From Dictyoglomus sp. (GTDB taxonomy: Bacteria; Dictyoglomota; Dictyoglomia; Dictyoglomales; Dictyoglomaceae), in contig JANXBZ010000013.1 of assembly GCA_025060475.1 (NCBI GenBank), forward strand, positions 1-51,790: 51,790 nt of DNA, read 5' to 3'. Shown one piece after another: positions 1 to 8,730 of the stretch. The notes below the pieces were generated by a model, which saw nothing but the letters and a program-made list of their open reading frames with translations, had not been told where the DNA came from and made no database searches. Within the stretch, counting starts at the first letter, position 1, and the number at the start of each line of letters is the position of its first letter. Position numbers and translations under genes: made by a program.

Positions 1-314
1 TAAGAAGCTTTTTCTTCTAAAAAGTAGAGACTTTTAACAAAAAAGGGGAAAGGTTCTTCCCACTTTTTTTGTAGATAATTTTTATATAATTTTACCTTTG
101 CTGTTATAGCTGCTATTTTATTAGTTGAAAAATATCTCTTATTAACATCTAAGTTAAGAAAAAGTTCTTTGTCTATTTCGAGACTCCCTTCATCTTTTAA
201 TAAGAAATATTTATTATTCAACCCTTCGACCTTTTCGATCGATAATAAAAAGCCTATAACACTAGCGTTATATAGCCAATTTCCTGGGTATAATGTTACT
301 GTCTTTTCTCCCAT
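1..314 (-). CDS. cas8b: Cas8b/Cst1 (type I-B Cascade large subunit), N-terminal part
   Basis: The reading frame is open from an ATG at 314 to the window edge, about 104 residues, and begins MGEKTVTLYPGNWLYNASV. The LYPGNWLYNA-IGFL opening is typical of the Cst1/Cas8b1 large subunit of type I-B Cascade, which helps recognise the PAM and hold crRNA and target DNA. The start lies three bases after the cas6 stop, with GGTGG inside the cas6 end as a likely ribosome site, so the two are co-transcribed. The rest of the protein, including any zinc-binding CxxC pairs, and the expected cas7, cas5 and cas3 genes lie outside the window. The family call rests on the N terminus and the position next to cas6. 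Confidence 0.75.
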   Translation of the reverse strand, partial: MGEKTVTLYPGNWLYNASVIGFLLSIEKVEGLNNKYFLLKDEGSLEIDKELFLNLDVNKRYFSTNKIAAITAKVKLYKNYLQKKWEEPFPFFVKSLYFLEEKAS

Positions 315-317
315 TTT

Positions 318-1118
318 CTAAACCACCTCCACCATTCCAAATCCTTGAGCTCTTCGTAATCCAATTCCAATTTTTTGTAAATAGTCCAAGTCTTCAGGAT
401 TTCCAGAAAGTTCAAAAACTCCCGAGAAACAAGTAAAAGTGTATAGACAAGGTTCTTCATTTTTTTCTCTTATTCTGTGTTTTATTACTTCTTTTCTTAT
501 TTTTATGGGTCTCAATTCAATCCTCTCCTTTATTCCTTCTCCTCTAATGCCTTTTAAAATTGAATCTATTAAGTAATTAAACTCTCTTAAAAAATAAACA
601 AATTTTTCACTAGTATTTTCAAGAATATCTCCATCGCTATCAATGGGTAATAAAGGATTTTTGTTTTTATCTTCTATCAGTATTGGTGAAAGCGTTTTAA
701 AAATAGCTTTATTGTCTTTTATTATTTTTTCTTTTAAAAGAGTGATATTTATGATTTTAGAGATTATTCCATCTCCTACTTTATAGGGATAAAGTTTTTT
801 ATTTATCAAGCCATTATAAAGAATAACAAGGAAATTAATATCTAAAGAGGATATGTAAAATTCAACTGGACTTTTTAGATAGAAGATATTTTTTTCTTTT
901 TTAAACTCTTCTTTATCGTGTTGAAATCTTATTGCAAAGCAAAAGGGTTTAGGAGCCTTATTCGTCTTTTCTATATTGTCTTCTTCATAATGGTATAATC
1001 TATCTAAATATTCTTTACCTTCTTCTGATAGATTAAGGGCATCTTTAATTAGCTTCATAAAATAGTTTCTGTAATCTATAGGAAGGAGGTCCCCTTCATA
1101 AATGAGCTTAAATCTCAT
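318..1118 (-). CDS. cas6: Cas6 crRNA endoribonuclease
   Basis: This is a 266-residue Cas6, the RNase that cuts pre-crRNA within each repeat to leave the 8-nt 5' handle. The C terminus carries the diagnostic glycine-rich loop, GIGLRRAQGFGMVEVV, of the second RRM-like fold. His43, in LYHYEED, is placed like the general acid/base histidine of Cas6 proteins, but that assignment is by position only. The ATG is preceded by a good ribosome site (GGGGTGAT). A -10 box on the minus strand (TATAAT, 1176-1181) lies about 60 bases upstream, making cas6 the first gene of the cas operon. The only CRISPR-repeat-like sequence seen in the window is the single unit at 50551-50580. Confidence 0.9.
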   Translation of the reverse strand: MRFKLIYEGDLLPIDYRNYFMKLIKDALNLSEEGKEYLDRLYHYEEDNIEKTNKAPKPFCFAIRFQHDKEEFKKEKNIFYLKSPVEFYISSLDINFLVILYNGLINKKLYPYKVGDGIISKIINITLLKEKIIKDNKAIFKTLSPILIEDKNKNPLLPIDSDGDILENTSEKFVYFLREFNYLIDSILKGIRGEGIKERIELRPIKIRKEVIKHRIREKNEEPCLYTFTCFSGVFELSGNPEDLDYLQKIGIGLRRAQGFGMVEVV

Positions 1119-1584
1119 AATCTATCACCCCTTTTTAAAGATGAATTTTATTTTCCTTTTTAAAATATTCCTTATATTATACCTCTTAAATAAATTTACT
1201 GGAATTTCTAAAATTTCTTTTAAGAGATATTATAAATAAGGAAAGGGTCAATAGTAGTCCCTACAAAAATTTTTTTTCTTTTTTTACTATCTATATGTAA
1301 TTTCAGTTATACTATACTTTGAATACTTTGTTATAATTCTTAGTAGCTAAGTACCAGTATAGTACTAGCAGAGGTAACAGAGAAAAAAGAAGCTGAGGTA
1401 TGACTCTAATAGAGATAAAAAACTTAAGCAAATTCTAAAAAATAAGAAATATAAAGAGAAATTATGCCTAAATTTCTCATTGTTCTTTAAACCAAGCTTA
1501 ATCTTGTTTAGTGATTAGAAGAAAATTTGAAAGATATAAAAAATTTACATGTTTTCTTATATAATATATAAAGAGGAGATTAGT
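1119..1584. promoter_or_regulatory. Divergent intergenic region between cas6 and the LacI-type gene
   Basis: No gene or CRISPR repeat was recognised in these 466 bases. The minus strand has a TATAAT (1176-1181) suited to the cas operon, with only a weak -35 (TTCCAG). The plus strand has a TATAAT at 1332-1337. An 8-bp perfect inverted repeat, GAGAAATT (1456-1463) and AATTTCTC (1471-1478), lies about 110 bases before the regulator gene. It could be a leader hairpin or an operator. Confidence 0.5.
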
Positions 1585-2574
1585 ATGAAGCATGTTACCA
1601 TAAGAGATGTGGCAAGGCTTGCAGGGGTAGGTATAGCTACTGCTTCTCGAGCTCTAAATAATAAAGAAGAAGTAAGTCCTAAGACACGAAAAAGAGTTTT
1701 AGATGCTGCAAAAAAATTAGGGTACATTCCTAATTCCTTAGCTCGTGGACTTATCTCTGGAAGAACAAAAAAAATTGGCATAATAATTACAACAATTCTA
1801 AACCCCTTTTATGCCACTGTAGTTTCAGGTATAGAGAACGTATTATCTTCTCAGGGTTACACCTTAGCTCTATATAATTCCAACGAAGATCCTGTGAAAG
1901 AGAGAGAATCCATATTAACTTTAAGAGCTCAAAGGGTAGACGGATTAATCTTAGCTCCAGTGGAATATCAATCTAAAAGTGTAAAATATCTTTTGGAAAA
2001 CCAAATTCCCTTTGTTCTTGTAGCAAGAAATACCATAGATAAAAATACTAACTATGTAATTTGTGATGACTTTAAGATAGGAAGAATAGCGACGGAATAT
2101 CTTATTAAGAAAGGACATAAAAGAATTCTTTTTATCAATTCTTGGAGAAGTTCTAGTGCTCTATTAAGATTAGAAGGACATAAGAGATCTCTTCTTAATT
2201 CTGGTTTAAAGATAAATCCTAAGCTTATATATTCCTTAAGCCCCAATATTAATTTAAGAGATATTTTAGATCATGTTTTTTCACAAAAATTAAAACCTAC
2301 AGCAATATTTTGTTTTTGTGATTCCATAGCTTTAGAAGTAATTAAAATTTTAAAAGATAAAAAAATAAAAATACCTGATGACGTTGCAGTAATGGGATGT
2401 GATAATTTGGATTTTACCGATTTAATAGACCCTCCTCTTACTACTGTTGACATATCAAAATATGAAATGGGAATAAAATCCGCAAGAATACTTATTGAAA
2501 AACTTAAAGAGGAAAAAAAGGAACCCATACAAGTAATGTTAGAACCTAAGTTAATAATTCGAGCTTCTGCATGA
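1585..2574 (+). CDS. LacI/GalR-family transcriptional regulator
   Basis: This is a 329-residue LacI-type repressor. The N-terminal helix-turn-helix and hinge helix are classic: TIRDVARLAGVGIATASRAL, then KKLGYIPNSLARGL. A periplasmic-binding-protein-like ligand domain follows from about residue 60 (GRTKKIGIII, then VDGLILAP and AVMGCDNLDF). The family binds operators as dimers and usually senses a sugar. The start at 1585 is chosen because AGGAG lies at 1574-1578 and the HTH begins at once; an ATG 36 bases upstream in frame lacks a ribosome site. It is monocistronic and convergent with the thioredoxin gene. The nearby GH44 and lectin genes are plausible targets, but no LacI-type operator was recognised at their promoters. 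Confidence 0.9.
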   Translation: MKHVTIRDVARLAGVGIATASRALNNKEEVSPKTRKRVLDAAKKLGYIPNSLARGLISGRTKKIGIIITTILNPFYATVVSGIENVLSSQGYTLALYNSNEDPVKERESILTLRAQRVDGLILAPVEYQSKSVKYLLENQIPFVLVARNTIDKNTNYVICDDFKIGRIATEYLIKKGHKRILFINSWRSSSALLRLEGHKRSLLNSGLKINPKLIYSLSPNINLRDILDHVFSQKLKPTAIFCFCDSIALEVIKILKDKKIKIPDDVAVMGCDNLDFTDLIDPPLTTVDISKYEMGIKSARILIEKLKEEKKEPIQVMLEPKLIIRASA

Positions 2575-2600
2575 TAATATCAATAAATGAAAGTACTTAT

Positions 2601-3329
2601 TTACAATTCTATTTTTTCTCCATTATAGATTTCCTTTGTATTTACATCTTGTAAAAATACTGCTATAGAGAATTTGTTGGGACTAAAATTTTTATGTAAA
2701 TCATATTCTATTTTTAATTCAAGATTTTCCTTAGGATTTATTTTTATGCTTTTTCCTCTCTCATCAGGAATATAATCTCTTATGACAAATCTATGCTTCT
2801 TTTCTCCATTTCTACCTTCATAATGAACTAATTTTTCATAAAAAATAACGAAAAGCTTAAGATTTTTTGTAGTATTAGAAAGAGATTCTATTCCAATTTT
2901 AAAACTTATTTTGTTTCCACTTCTCTTCAAATCATATATTTCAAGGGAATATATCGGTTTTTCTTTTAAAATATCATTAATTATTTCAATAATTTCATCA
3001 TAATATGCTGGATGAATAGCATATTTGCCATTTATTATTAAAGTAGGTACTCCCTCAATTCTATAATAATTTGCTCTGTTGTTAGTCTCTTTAGTATCTA
3101 AACCATCATGCCAAACTTGATTTCTTAAAAGTATAATTTGATTTGAAAATTGATCATAAATTTTATCTACTAGTGGACCATATCTTGCACAGGGACCGCA
3201 CCAAGTAGCAGTGAAAAGCTCAAGAACTAATTTTCTACTAACATTTTCTTGAGGGGAAGAATATGTGGAGGTTAAAAATAAAAGAAAAATAATAAAAATT
3301 TTTAAAAGGAATTTTGAATTAATATTCAT
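2601..3329 (-). CDS. Exported thioredoxin-fold protein
   Basis: This 242-residue protein has an uncleaved or cleavable signal segment (residues 8-24, very hydrophobic) and then a thioredoxin fold. The active site is WCGPC (Cys44, Cys47) and the cis-proline is in EGVPTLIING. The second half, from about residue 125, is predicted beta-rich, as in the Omp28-like group of secreted thioredoxins. A likely role is disulfide exchange or binding of extracytoplasmic proteins; no specific partner is visible. The ATG has a GGAGGAAT ribosome site. The gene is alone on the minus strand and convergent with the LacI-type gene. Confidence 0.8.
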   Translation of the reverse strand: MNINSKFLLKIFIIFLLFLTSTYSSPQENVSRKLVLELFTATWCGPCARYGPLVDKIYDQFSNQIILLRNQVWHDGLDTKETNNRANYYRIEGVPTLIINGKYAIHPAYYDEIIEIINDILKEKPIYSLEIYDLKRSGNKISFKIGIESLSNTTKNLKLFVIFYEKLVHYEGRNGEKKHRFVIRDYIPDERGKSIKINPKENLELKIEYDLHKNFSPNKFSIAVFLQDVNTKEIYNGEKIEL

Positions 3330-3496
3330 ATTTTTATTCCTCCAATTTTGTATATTTTGAGGATTATTATAGAATATCTTTAGGGGTTTGGAAATCTATG
3401 GTATTCCATAAACCAAAAGAATTGAAGTGGAAGGACAAAATTTAAAATTAGTAGAGTAGTTTAAATTATGGTCTATCAGGAGATAGCAAAAAATTT

Positions 3497-3982
3497 TTAT
3501 ACAGTATACTCTTTCCAGTTTTTACTTTGAAGTTTCATGCGTTCTATTATTAATTTTAAAAATTCTTCTTCTGCCTCCTCATCTCCACTTTCTTCAAGTA
3601 TTTCCATATCTTCTAGGATGATATAACCAAGGTATTCAAAAACTTTTTCTAAAGATGGATCAAGTAAAGCTTCTTCCTCCCCTTTTCTAAATATTGATGT
3701 TTTAGATGTAGGTTTTATATTAAACCAATACCATCGATCTTCAAGTAAATCTTCTCCAAAAGTCAGTGAATCTATAATATAACATGAGTAAAATCTTGGT
3801 GAAAATTCTAATTTTATATTTTCAAAAATCCATCCTCTGTAAACATAAGCACCATAGATTTCTGCAGTTTTAGAATTTTCCCTCCATATTATATTTCCAT
3901 CATGTAATAACTTAGCTCCGTTTGGAAGTTCTAAAGTGTAATTTTCTCTTTTTAAATATTCTGAACTACACTTAATTAACAT
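3497..3982 (-). CDS. Uncharacterised acidic-tailed protein
   Basis: I do not recognise this 161-residue protein. The first two thirds are rich in aromatic and beta-forming residues, with no signal peptide or membrane segment. The last 40 residues are strongly acidic and probably helical (GDEEAEEEFLKLIIERMK). The start at 3982 follows a GGGGGTGAAT ribosome site. It lies 37 bases downstream of the GH44 gene on the same strand and so is probably the last gene of that operon. It could be a small cytoplasmic accessory protein, but there is no evidence for a function. Confidence 0.6.
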   Translation of the reverse strand: MLIKCSSEYLKRENYTLELPNGAKLLHDGNIIWRENSKTAEIYGAYVYRGWIFENIKLEFSPRFYSCYIIDSLTFGEDLLEDRWYWFNIKPTSKTSIFRKGEEEALLDPSLEKVFEYLGYIILEDMEILEESGDEEAEEEFLKLIIERMKLQSKNWKEYTV

Positions 3983-4019
3983 TTATTCACCCCCCTTCTA
4001 TTTGATGTTATGTTCTCTA

Positions 4020-5672
4020 TCAAAACACCAAATGATATACTGTTAGAGGTGGAACTTTCAATTCAAAACGATTATTTTCTATATTCTTTATTTCTCCCAT
4101 TTTTCTTATATTAGGTGAGTTATAATCAAATCCCCATATAACACAAGAAGAATAGGTATATGAACTTTCTATATTTACCTTTGCTATACCTTCTTTGTCC
4201 CAATTTCTATTTATAATAATAATATGTAGTTTATTTTCATTATCCTTATGAATAGAGGCGTATACTGGCATATTTTCTACATCACTGGTTTCTGCTTTTA
4301 CACATATATCTCCATATTTTGACCCTTTTCCGTCATAATTTAAATAAATATTGTAAGCGGAAGAAATGTAGCTACCTGAATCCCCCCATCTTGTGGCAAG
4401 ATAAATACCATATTTCCCAAAGATACCAAGAACATCAGTTTGAGCAATTCCTCCTGAAATATGATTTCTTCCTCCATAATCATATTCAGTTATGGCAAGC
4501 TTTGTTCCAGGATAATAAGTCTCAATATCTTTCTTGATAGTAGGAATTATAGGTAAAAACTCAGGAAACCATTGATTGATCCAGCTATTCTCGCCCGCAG
4601 TAATAACACCTTTTTGAGAGGATTTATAGGTAGGATCCCATAAGGTTCTTGGAGCCTGCATTCTTGCAATACTGACATCTTTATCTATGTTATTTTCTCC
4701 TTCAAAGCAAATTCTTACATTACCTCCTCTTGCCTCGGGATACCAGTGAAGAGATAAAACATCAAGAAGTCTTTTTCCATAGTTTTGTGATTCTTCCTTC
4801 ATTTTCTGCAGATAATAGCTAATAAACCACTTATGATTTCCTTTTACTTGATTCCAATCAGGAGCATCCTGTAGAGAATAATATCCCATAAATCCATAGG
4901 ATTCATATCCCATAACTTCTGCATCTTTATCCATCTCCTTTATTACCTTTGCAAGTTCAACAGATTTCTGAATAAGTTCATTACATGTAGTCTTATTGGG
5001 ATGAATTCTTGGATGAGTGCTTGACCATAAATCGGGCTCATTATCAAGAAGATAACCTTTTATCCCAGTATTTGTATTTGCTTTCCCATATTTGTTTATA
5101 AGGAAATTTATAAGTTCATCTATATATACAAAATTATCAGTAGTATCTGGAGTTAAAGAAAAAGGAGAATTTTTCTTAAATTGAACTTGTGCCCATCTTG
5201 GAGATGGTGCAGTTTCATTCTCCTTTACAGTACCATTTGCATCCTTTGCCACATAACCTGCCATCTGAAGAGTAATAAGGCTAATTGCTCCCATTTTTAA
5301 AGAATCATCATGAAATTTAGAAAGTACAATAGCAGGTATATTATAGTCCTTTTGTGGTATTCCCATAACCCAAGGTAAGTAATAATCACTATAATGATAC
5401 CAGTCAGAACCTGCATTTGACATATTAGTTTCCCAATTATAACCTGTAAGTCTATTGCCTCCAATTCTTCTTGCAGTATGCCTTACATTTTCAACATCCT
5501 GATTTGCTCCATAGATGTATGGACTAATAGTTATTCTTTCTTTGTTGGTATTAATATTTACATTAACACTAAATTGTCCTGTGGGAATAATATTACCACC
5601 TCCTTCACTATTTTTTACACATCCTGAGAGGATTAGAAGTAAAAATAAAATTAGGATGCTTAATTTCTTCAA
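4020..5672 (-). CDS. GH44 endoglucanase/xyloglucanase lipoprotein
   Basis: This is a glycoside hydrolase family 44 enzyme, 550 residues, expected to cut beta-1,4-glucan or xyloglucan chains outside the cell. Family signatures are visible: RRIGGNRLTGYNWETN near residue 70, LLDNEPDLW with the acid/base Glu at about 212, LHWYPEARGG, and AITEYDYGG with the nucleophile Glu at about 396. The N terminus is a lipoprotein signal ending in LILSGC (Cys18), so the enzyme is probably membrane-anchored. The start is set at a TTG (5672), 8 bases after AGGAGG; the in-frame GTG at 5681 lies too close to that site. It follows the 159-residue secreted protein by 30 bases and probably shares its promoter. Confidence 0.88.
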   Translation of the reverse strand: MKKLSILILFLLLILSGCVKNSEGGGNIIPTGQFSVNVNINTNKERITISPYIYGANQDVENVRHTARRIGGNRLTGYNWETNMSNAGSDWYHYSDYYLPWVMGIPQKDYNIPAIVLSKFHDDSLKMGAISLITLQMAGYVAKDANGTVKENETAPSPRWAQVQFKKNSPFSLTPDTTDNFVYIDELINFLINKYGKANTNTGIKGYLLDNEPDLWSSTHPRIHPNKTTCNELIQKSVELAKVIKEMDKDAEVMGYESYGFMGYYSLQDAPDWNQVKGNHKWFISYYLQKMKEESQNYGKRLLDVLSLHWYPEARGGNVRICFEGENNIDKDVSIARMQAPRTLWDPTYKSSQKGVITAGENSWINQWFPEFLPIIPTIKKDIETYYPGTKLAITEYDYGGRNHISGGIAQTDVLGIFGKYGIYLATRWGDSGSYISSAYNIYLNYDGKGSKYGDICVKAETSDVENMPVYASIHKDNENKLHIIIINRNWDKEGIAKVNIESSYTYSSCVIWGFDYNSPNIRKMGEIKNIENNRFELKVPPLTVYHLVF

Positions 5673-5702
5673 AAATAACACCTCCTAATAATTTTAATCT
5701 AA

Positions 5703-6182
5703 CTATTTTATCTTTGGAAAATCTTCTTTTGGTATATTAATAGTTTTAGCAGTTCCCCCTACCACTTCATAGAGAGTTACTTTATAGACTGTGTAGTGAA
5801 TAGAAGATTCTACCCTTTGAGTTTTAAATATGAAAATATCTTTAAACCTTTCATATCTGGCATTCTTAGTAAATTTACCAACATTACTATCCCATTTCTC
5901 TCCAAGGCTAAAATATAAATAATATTTTCCATCTTTTATCCCTTTTATAGTAAAAGTTTCCTTAGCTCTTATATATACAGCTATCAATACTTTTTTAGGT
6001 TCATCTACAGAAGAAATTATGCATATGGCATCAGTTTTATTCATATCGTTTTTGATTGTTAAGACTCCATACCCATTTCTTTCAGAATCTTTTAAAAATG
6101 TGCCTGTAGTAGGTCTTATATTTCCAATAATAGGTGTAGAAAGTAAAATAAATATTAAAGAGATAAGTAATAACTTTTTCAT
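5703..6182 (-). CDS. Secreted beta-rich protein of unknown function
   Basis: This 159-residue protein starts with a clear signal peptide (MKKLLLISLIFILLSTPIIG). The mature part looks all-beta. The stretch VYIRAKETFTIKGIKDGKYY, followed by YFSLGEKWDSN, resembles a small extracellular domain found as a stand-alone or appended module in bacterial surface proteins. I cannot name a function. It has an AGGGGAGA ribosome site and is the first gene of the minus-strand unit with the GH44 enzyme, so a role in glycan binding or at the surface is a reasonable guess only. Confidence 0.6.
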   Translation of the reverse strand: MKKLLLISLIFILLSTPIIGNIRPTTGTFLKDSERNGYGVLTIKNDMNKTDAICIISSVDEPKKVLIAVYIRAKETFTIKGIKDGKYYLYFSLGEKWDSNVGKFTKNARYERFKDIFIFKTQRVESSIHYTVYKVTLYEVVGGTAKTINIPKEDFPKIK

Positions 6183-6313
6183 ATTAATCTCCCCTATTTA
6201 TATCATCTCCTCTTTAAAATAGATTTTAATAAAATTATATCAAAATTGCCATAAAAATTTTTTATTCTTTTCAAGATGTGATAAAAATCACTTTTTAAAA
6301 AATTTTATTTTTT

Positions 6314-6381
6314 TATAATACTCATAGAAATAAGATTTGAATAATCATAATATTAATAATTTATATCACATTCAAATCTTA
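6314..6381 (+). promoter_or_regulatory. Promoter -10 and 5'-terminal stem-loop of the lectin-like gene
   Basis: A TATAAT at 6314-6319 predicts a transcript start near 6326. The RNA would then begin almost at once with a perfect 12-bp inverted repeat, TAAGATTTGAAT (6331-6342) and ATTCAAATCTTA (6370-6381), enclosing a 27-nt A/U loop. The ribosome site AGGAGG (6402-6407) lies outside the stem. A 5'-end stem-loop of this kind usually protects mRNA, but a DNA-binding site is also possible. No good -35 was found. Confidence 0.55.
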
Positions 6382-6413
6382 CTTCTTTAAAAAATTCAAT
6401 TAGGAGGATAGAG

Positions 6414-7955
6414 ATGAAAAAAACAGTATTTCTTTTCCCCTTCATTCTTTTTCTTCTTTTTCTTTCCCCTTCCTTAGGTTTGGTAACACCAAAATATGGA
6501 GTATTATATGCAAATAACAATCAGGTTATAAATTATAATTTTACCTTTCCTAATGTTCCAGTAGTTTTAACATCTGCTCAGGTAAATGGAAGGGCTGTAT
6601 CAAGCTGTGCTGTAAATGTGGGAAGAGATAATTTTGTTATTTCCCTGAGAGATGATGCAGGGAATCCTGTCCCTTCTGCTTGGGTTCAGTGGATAGCTTT
6701 TATTCCTGATGCATCTTTAAAAATGGTAGGATCCATAATGGTTGCAAGTCATGGTCAACGTATATCCTTTAATCTTCCCAATTATCCAGTAATAATCACA
6801 AATGCTCAGAAAGGAGGAGTTGCTTTAATTTCTGGTGCTATGAACAATTCTCCCACAGGATTTGATTTATACTTGGTAGATAGTAATGGAAATCCTGTAA
6901 ATGATGCTTGGGTTATTTGGGGAGCTATTATTCCTGAGCCTCAGCTTAATGGATTTAAGGGAGAAGTCAAAGTATTAAGTAATGGTAGCAATATTTCCTT
7001 TACTCCTCCTTTTATAAGTAGTCCTTCTTATGTTCTTTCCGCACAGCCAGGGGTTATTGCTGGAGCAGTTAATAATAGAAATGATGGTTTTACCCTGTCT
7101 TTAATTAAGCATGATGGAACTCCTGCCCAAAATGTATGGACTCAGTGGCTAGGTTTTGCAGGATTGCCAAGTACAGTTGTGCCCTCAACTCAAAATATAA
7201 GCTATACAGAAGTTTCTACGTCACATGGTCCTGTAGTGGGATGTTCTGGAAATTATAGGTATAGTATAGATGCTAATGGATATTTGAAGGCTTGGTGTTA
7301 TGCTTATGCTAAAATACCAGCAAGTGATGTTGTTTCTTATGTAAAAGCATTTAGATCCCATAATATTAAAATTAATGCACCCACTAATGATTTTTACACT
7401 TGTAATTTAACCATGGAAGTGGATGTTAAGGGATTAATTGGTAAGATAGATTATGCTTTGCCAGTCGGAGCAAGTGATACTCAATACTTGGGAAAAGTTA
7501 CCGCTGGAATAGTAGAGAATGTAAATCTTTATTATTTAGAAAGTCAATCTGGTTATAGAGCTATTATATGGCAAAAGGCATCAAGGGATTGGTTAGAATT
7601 CATTGAATCCTCAATTAAAACTATATTGGGAGGATATGGAAGTATTTTTGTTCCAGGATATGATGTGGCAGTAACATTGATTGAAGTAGCCAATCAATCT
7701 GTAAATGCTGCTGAAGTTGTAAACGGAAAATATAGGATTGAATTTAAGAATATAAAATTAAAAGGAAATACAAATTATAGTATCTTTGTGTGTATAGAAG
7801 GTAAAGCAAGAGCAGTTTGTGCCGGTTTAGCAGAATCTGTCTGTGAGGTAGATTTTTATTATCTTCCTCCTTATATTGGTGATAGTGAAAGAAATGATCC
7901 CCTTGGTGGTAGAGGAGTTAGAATTCTAAGTTATAATCTTACTTTCAATCAATAA
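6414..7955 (+). CDS. Secreted protein with three H-type lectin-like repeats
   Basis: This 513-residue exported protein has a signal peptide of about 22 residues. Three tandem repeats of about 75 residues follow (roughly 28-103, 107-180 and 183-255). Each shows a P-V-near-strand start, a GFxLxLxDxxGNPV-like turn and a W-x-x-W-x-x-hydrophobic end (WVQWIAFIP, WVIWGAIIP, WTQWLGF), as in H-type lectin domains that bind GalNAc-type sugars in a ring of beta sandwiches. The remaining 250 residues are beta-rich and unrecognised, with several cysteines. It has an AGGAGG ribosome site, its own promoter with a 5' stem-loop, and a strong terminator. It may be an abundant surface protein for adhesion or polysaccharide capture. 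Confidence 0.65.
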   Translation: MKKTVFLFPFILFLLFLSPSLGLVTPKYGVLYANNNQVINYNFTFPNVPVVLTSAQVNGRAVSSCAVNVGRDNFVISLRDDAGNPVPSAWVQWIAFIPDASLKMVGSIMVASHGQRISFNLPNYPVIITNAQKGGVALISGAMNNSPTGFDLYLVDSNGNPVNDAWVIWGAIIPEPQLNGFKGEVKVLSNGSNISFTPPFISSPSYVLSAQPGVIAGAVNNRNDGFTLSLIKHDGTPAQNVWTQWLGFAGLPSTVVPSTQNISYTEVSTSHGPVVGCSGNYRYSIDANGYLKAWCYAYAKIPASDVVSYVKAFRSHNIKINAPTNDFYTCNLTMEVDVKGLIGKIDYALPVGASDTQYLGKVTAGIVENVNLYYLESQSGYRAIIWQKASRDWLEFIESSIKTILGGYGSIFVPGYDVAVTLIEVANQSVNAAEVVNGKYRIEFKNIKLKGNTNYSIFVCIEGKARAVCAGLAESVCEVDFYYLPPYIGDSERNDPLGGRGVRILSYNLTFNQ

Positions 7956-7962
7956 AAATCTT

Positions 7963-7997
7963 GGGGAGAGATCTTCTCTCCCCTTGTTATTTTTTTT
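7963..7997 (+). terminator. Rho-independent terminator
   Basis: A 9-bp perfect stem, GGGGAGAGA and TCTCTCCCC with a 3-nt loop (7963-7983), is followed by TTGTTATTTTTTTT. It lies 8 bases after the lectin-like gene stop. Confidence 0.9.
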
Positions 7998-8128
7998 AAT
8001 TCTTTGATTATAAAAAGGTCTTATTTTAATCCTATACTGAATTTTTAATATAAGCAGATACAAGGTATGTGATTGCAATTAAAAAAATATCTACTGCATA
8101 TTTTAAACTTCTATTCCCTCATATAAGG

Positions 8129-8650
8129 GATGTTTCTTATATAAGGTTAGGACTTATTTAAGCTTTGGAAAGATTCGATTGGAAAAAGGGCTATAAATTC
8201 TCTACCTATGCTAAATGGTGGATAAAACAGTCAATTACAAGGGCAATAGTAGATTTTGGATCTTTGATTAGAACACCATTACATTTTAAAGAAAGACAAG
8301 AAATTTTAAGAAAAGGTTATAAAAATTTTTTAGAAAAATATAACAGAGAACCAAATTTAGAAGAATTATCCTATTTTTTGGGATGGGATATGGAGTTAAT
8401 TAAAGATTTAAAATGTTTTGAATATAAATTTATTCCCTATGATATTCTCTTAGATGAATTTTCCAATGAAGAATATGAGTGTTTGCAGGAATTAATTAAT
8501 TGTATAGATAGCTGTTTAAAAACAAAAATGATGATGTATAATGATTTTTCAGAGGAAATCATATTGGAAGAGTTTTTAAGGGATGAAATCTATGGGGAAA
8601 GTAAGTTCATTCAGGAATTTATAAAATTGGAGTTACAAGGGAAAGAATAA
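8129..8650 (+). pseudogene. Decayed primary-type sigma factor
   Basis: An open stretch from 8165 encodes [20 protein letters not shown] and IRTPLHFKE, the core of sigma-70 regions 2.3-2.4 and 3.0. There is no region 4 helix-turn-helix: after about residue 110 similarity fades and the frame ends at 8650. Upstream the family sequence continues but is broken. The codons before ALERFDW read GLI-stop-A (a TAA at 8159 where GLIKALERFDW is expected). The preceding 25 bases resemble LIQEGN only if a CAA-to-TAA change and small deletions are allowed. No AUG or ribosome site fits. I read it as the remnant of a second RpoD-like sigma factor; a functional short sigma fragment starting at TTG 8165 is less likely. 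Confidence 0.7.
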
Positions 8651-8654
8651 TACA

Positions 8655-8698
8655 AAATCTAAATTCTTAAAGGATTATCGTAATCTTTAATTAGATTT
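8655..8698. repeat. Long imperfect hairpin between the sigma remnant and the next gene
   Basis: The outer arms AAATCTAA (8655-8662) and TTAGATTT (8691-8698) pair perfectly. The inner arms TTAAA (8667-8671) plus GATT (8673-8676) pair with AATC plus TTTAA (8682-8690), leaving a 5-nt loop. In total 17 bp pair, with a 4-nt and a 1-nt bulge. It could be a terminator, a leader structure of the 294-residue gene or a trace of a small mobile element. Confidence 0.6.
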
Positions 8699-8730
8699 AA
8701 GAATAAAAGTTTTAATTTGGAGTTAAAATT

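Noticed and set aside
1119-1584. CRISPR array or leader next to cas6
   Set aside because: No repeated 30-base unit was found; only a short inverted repeat and promoter-like boxes.
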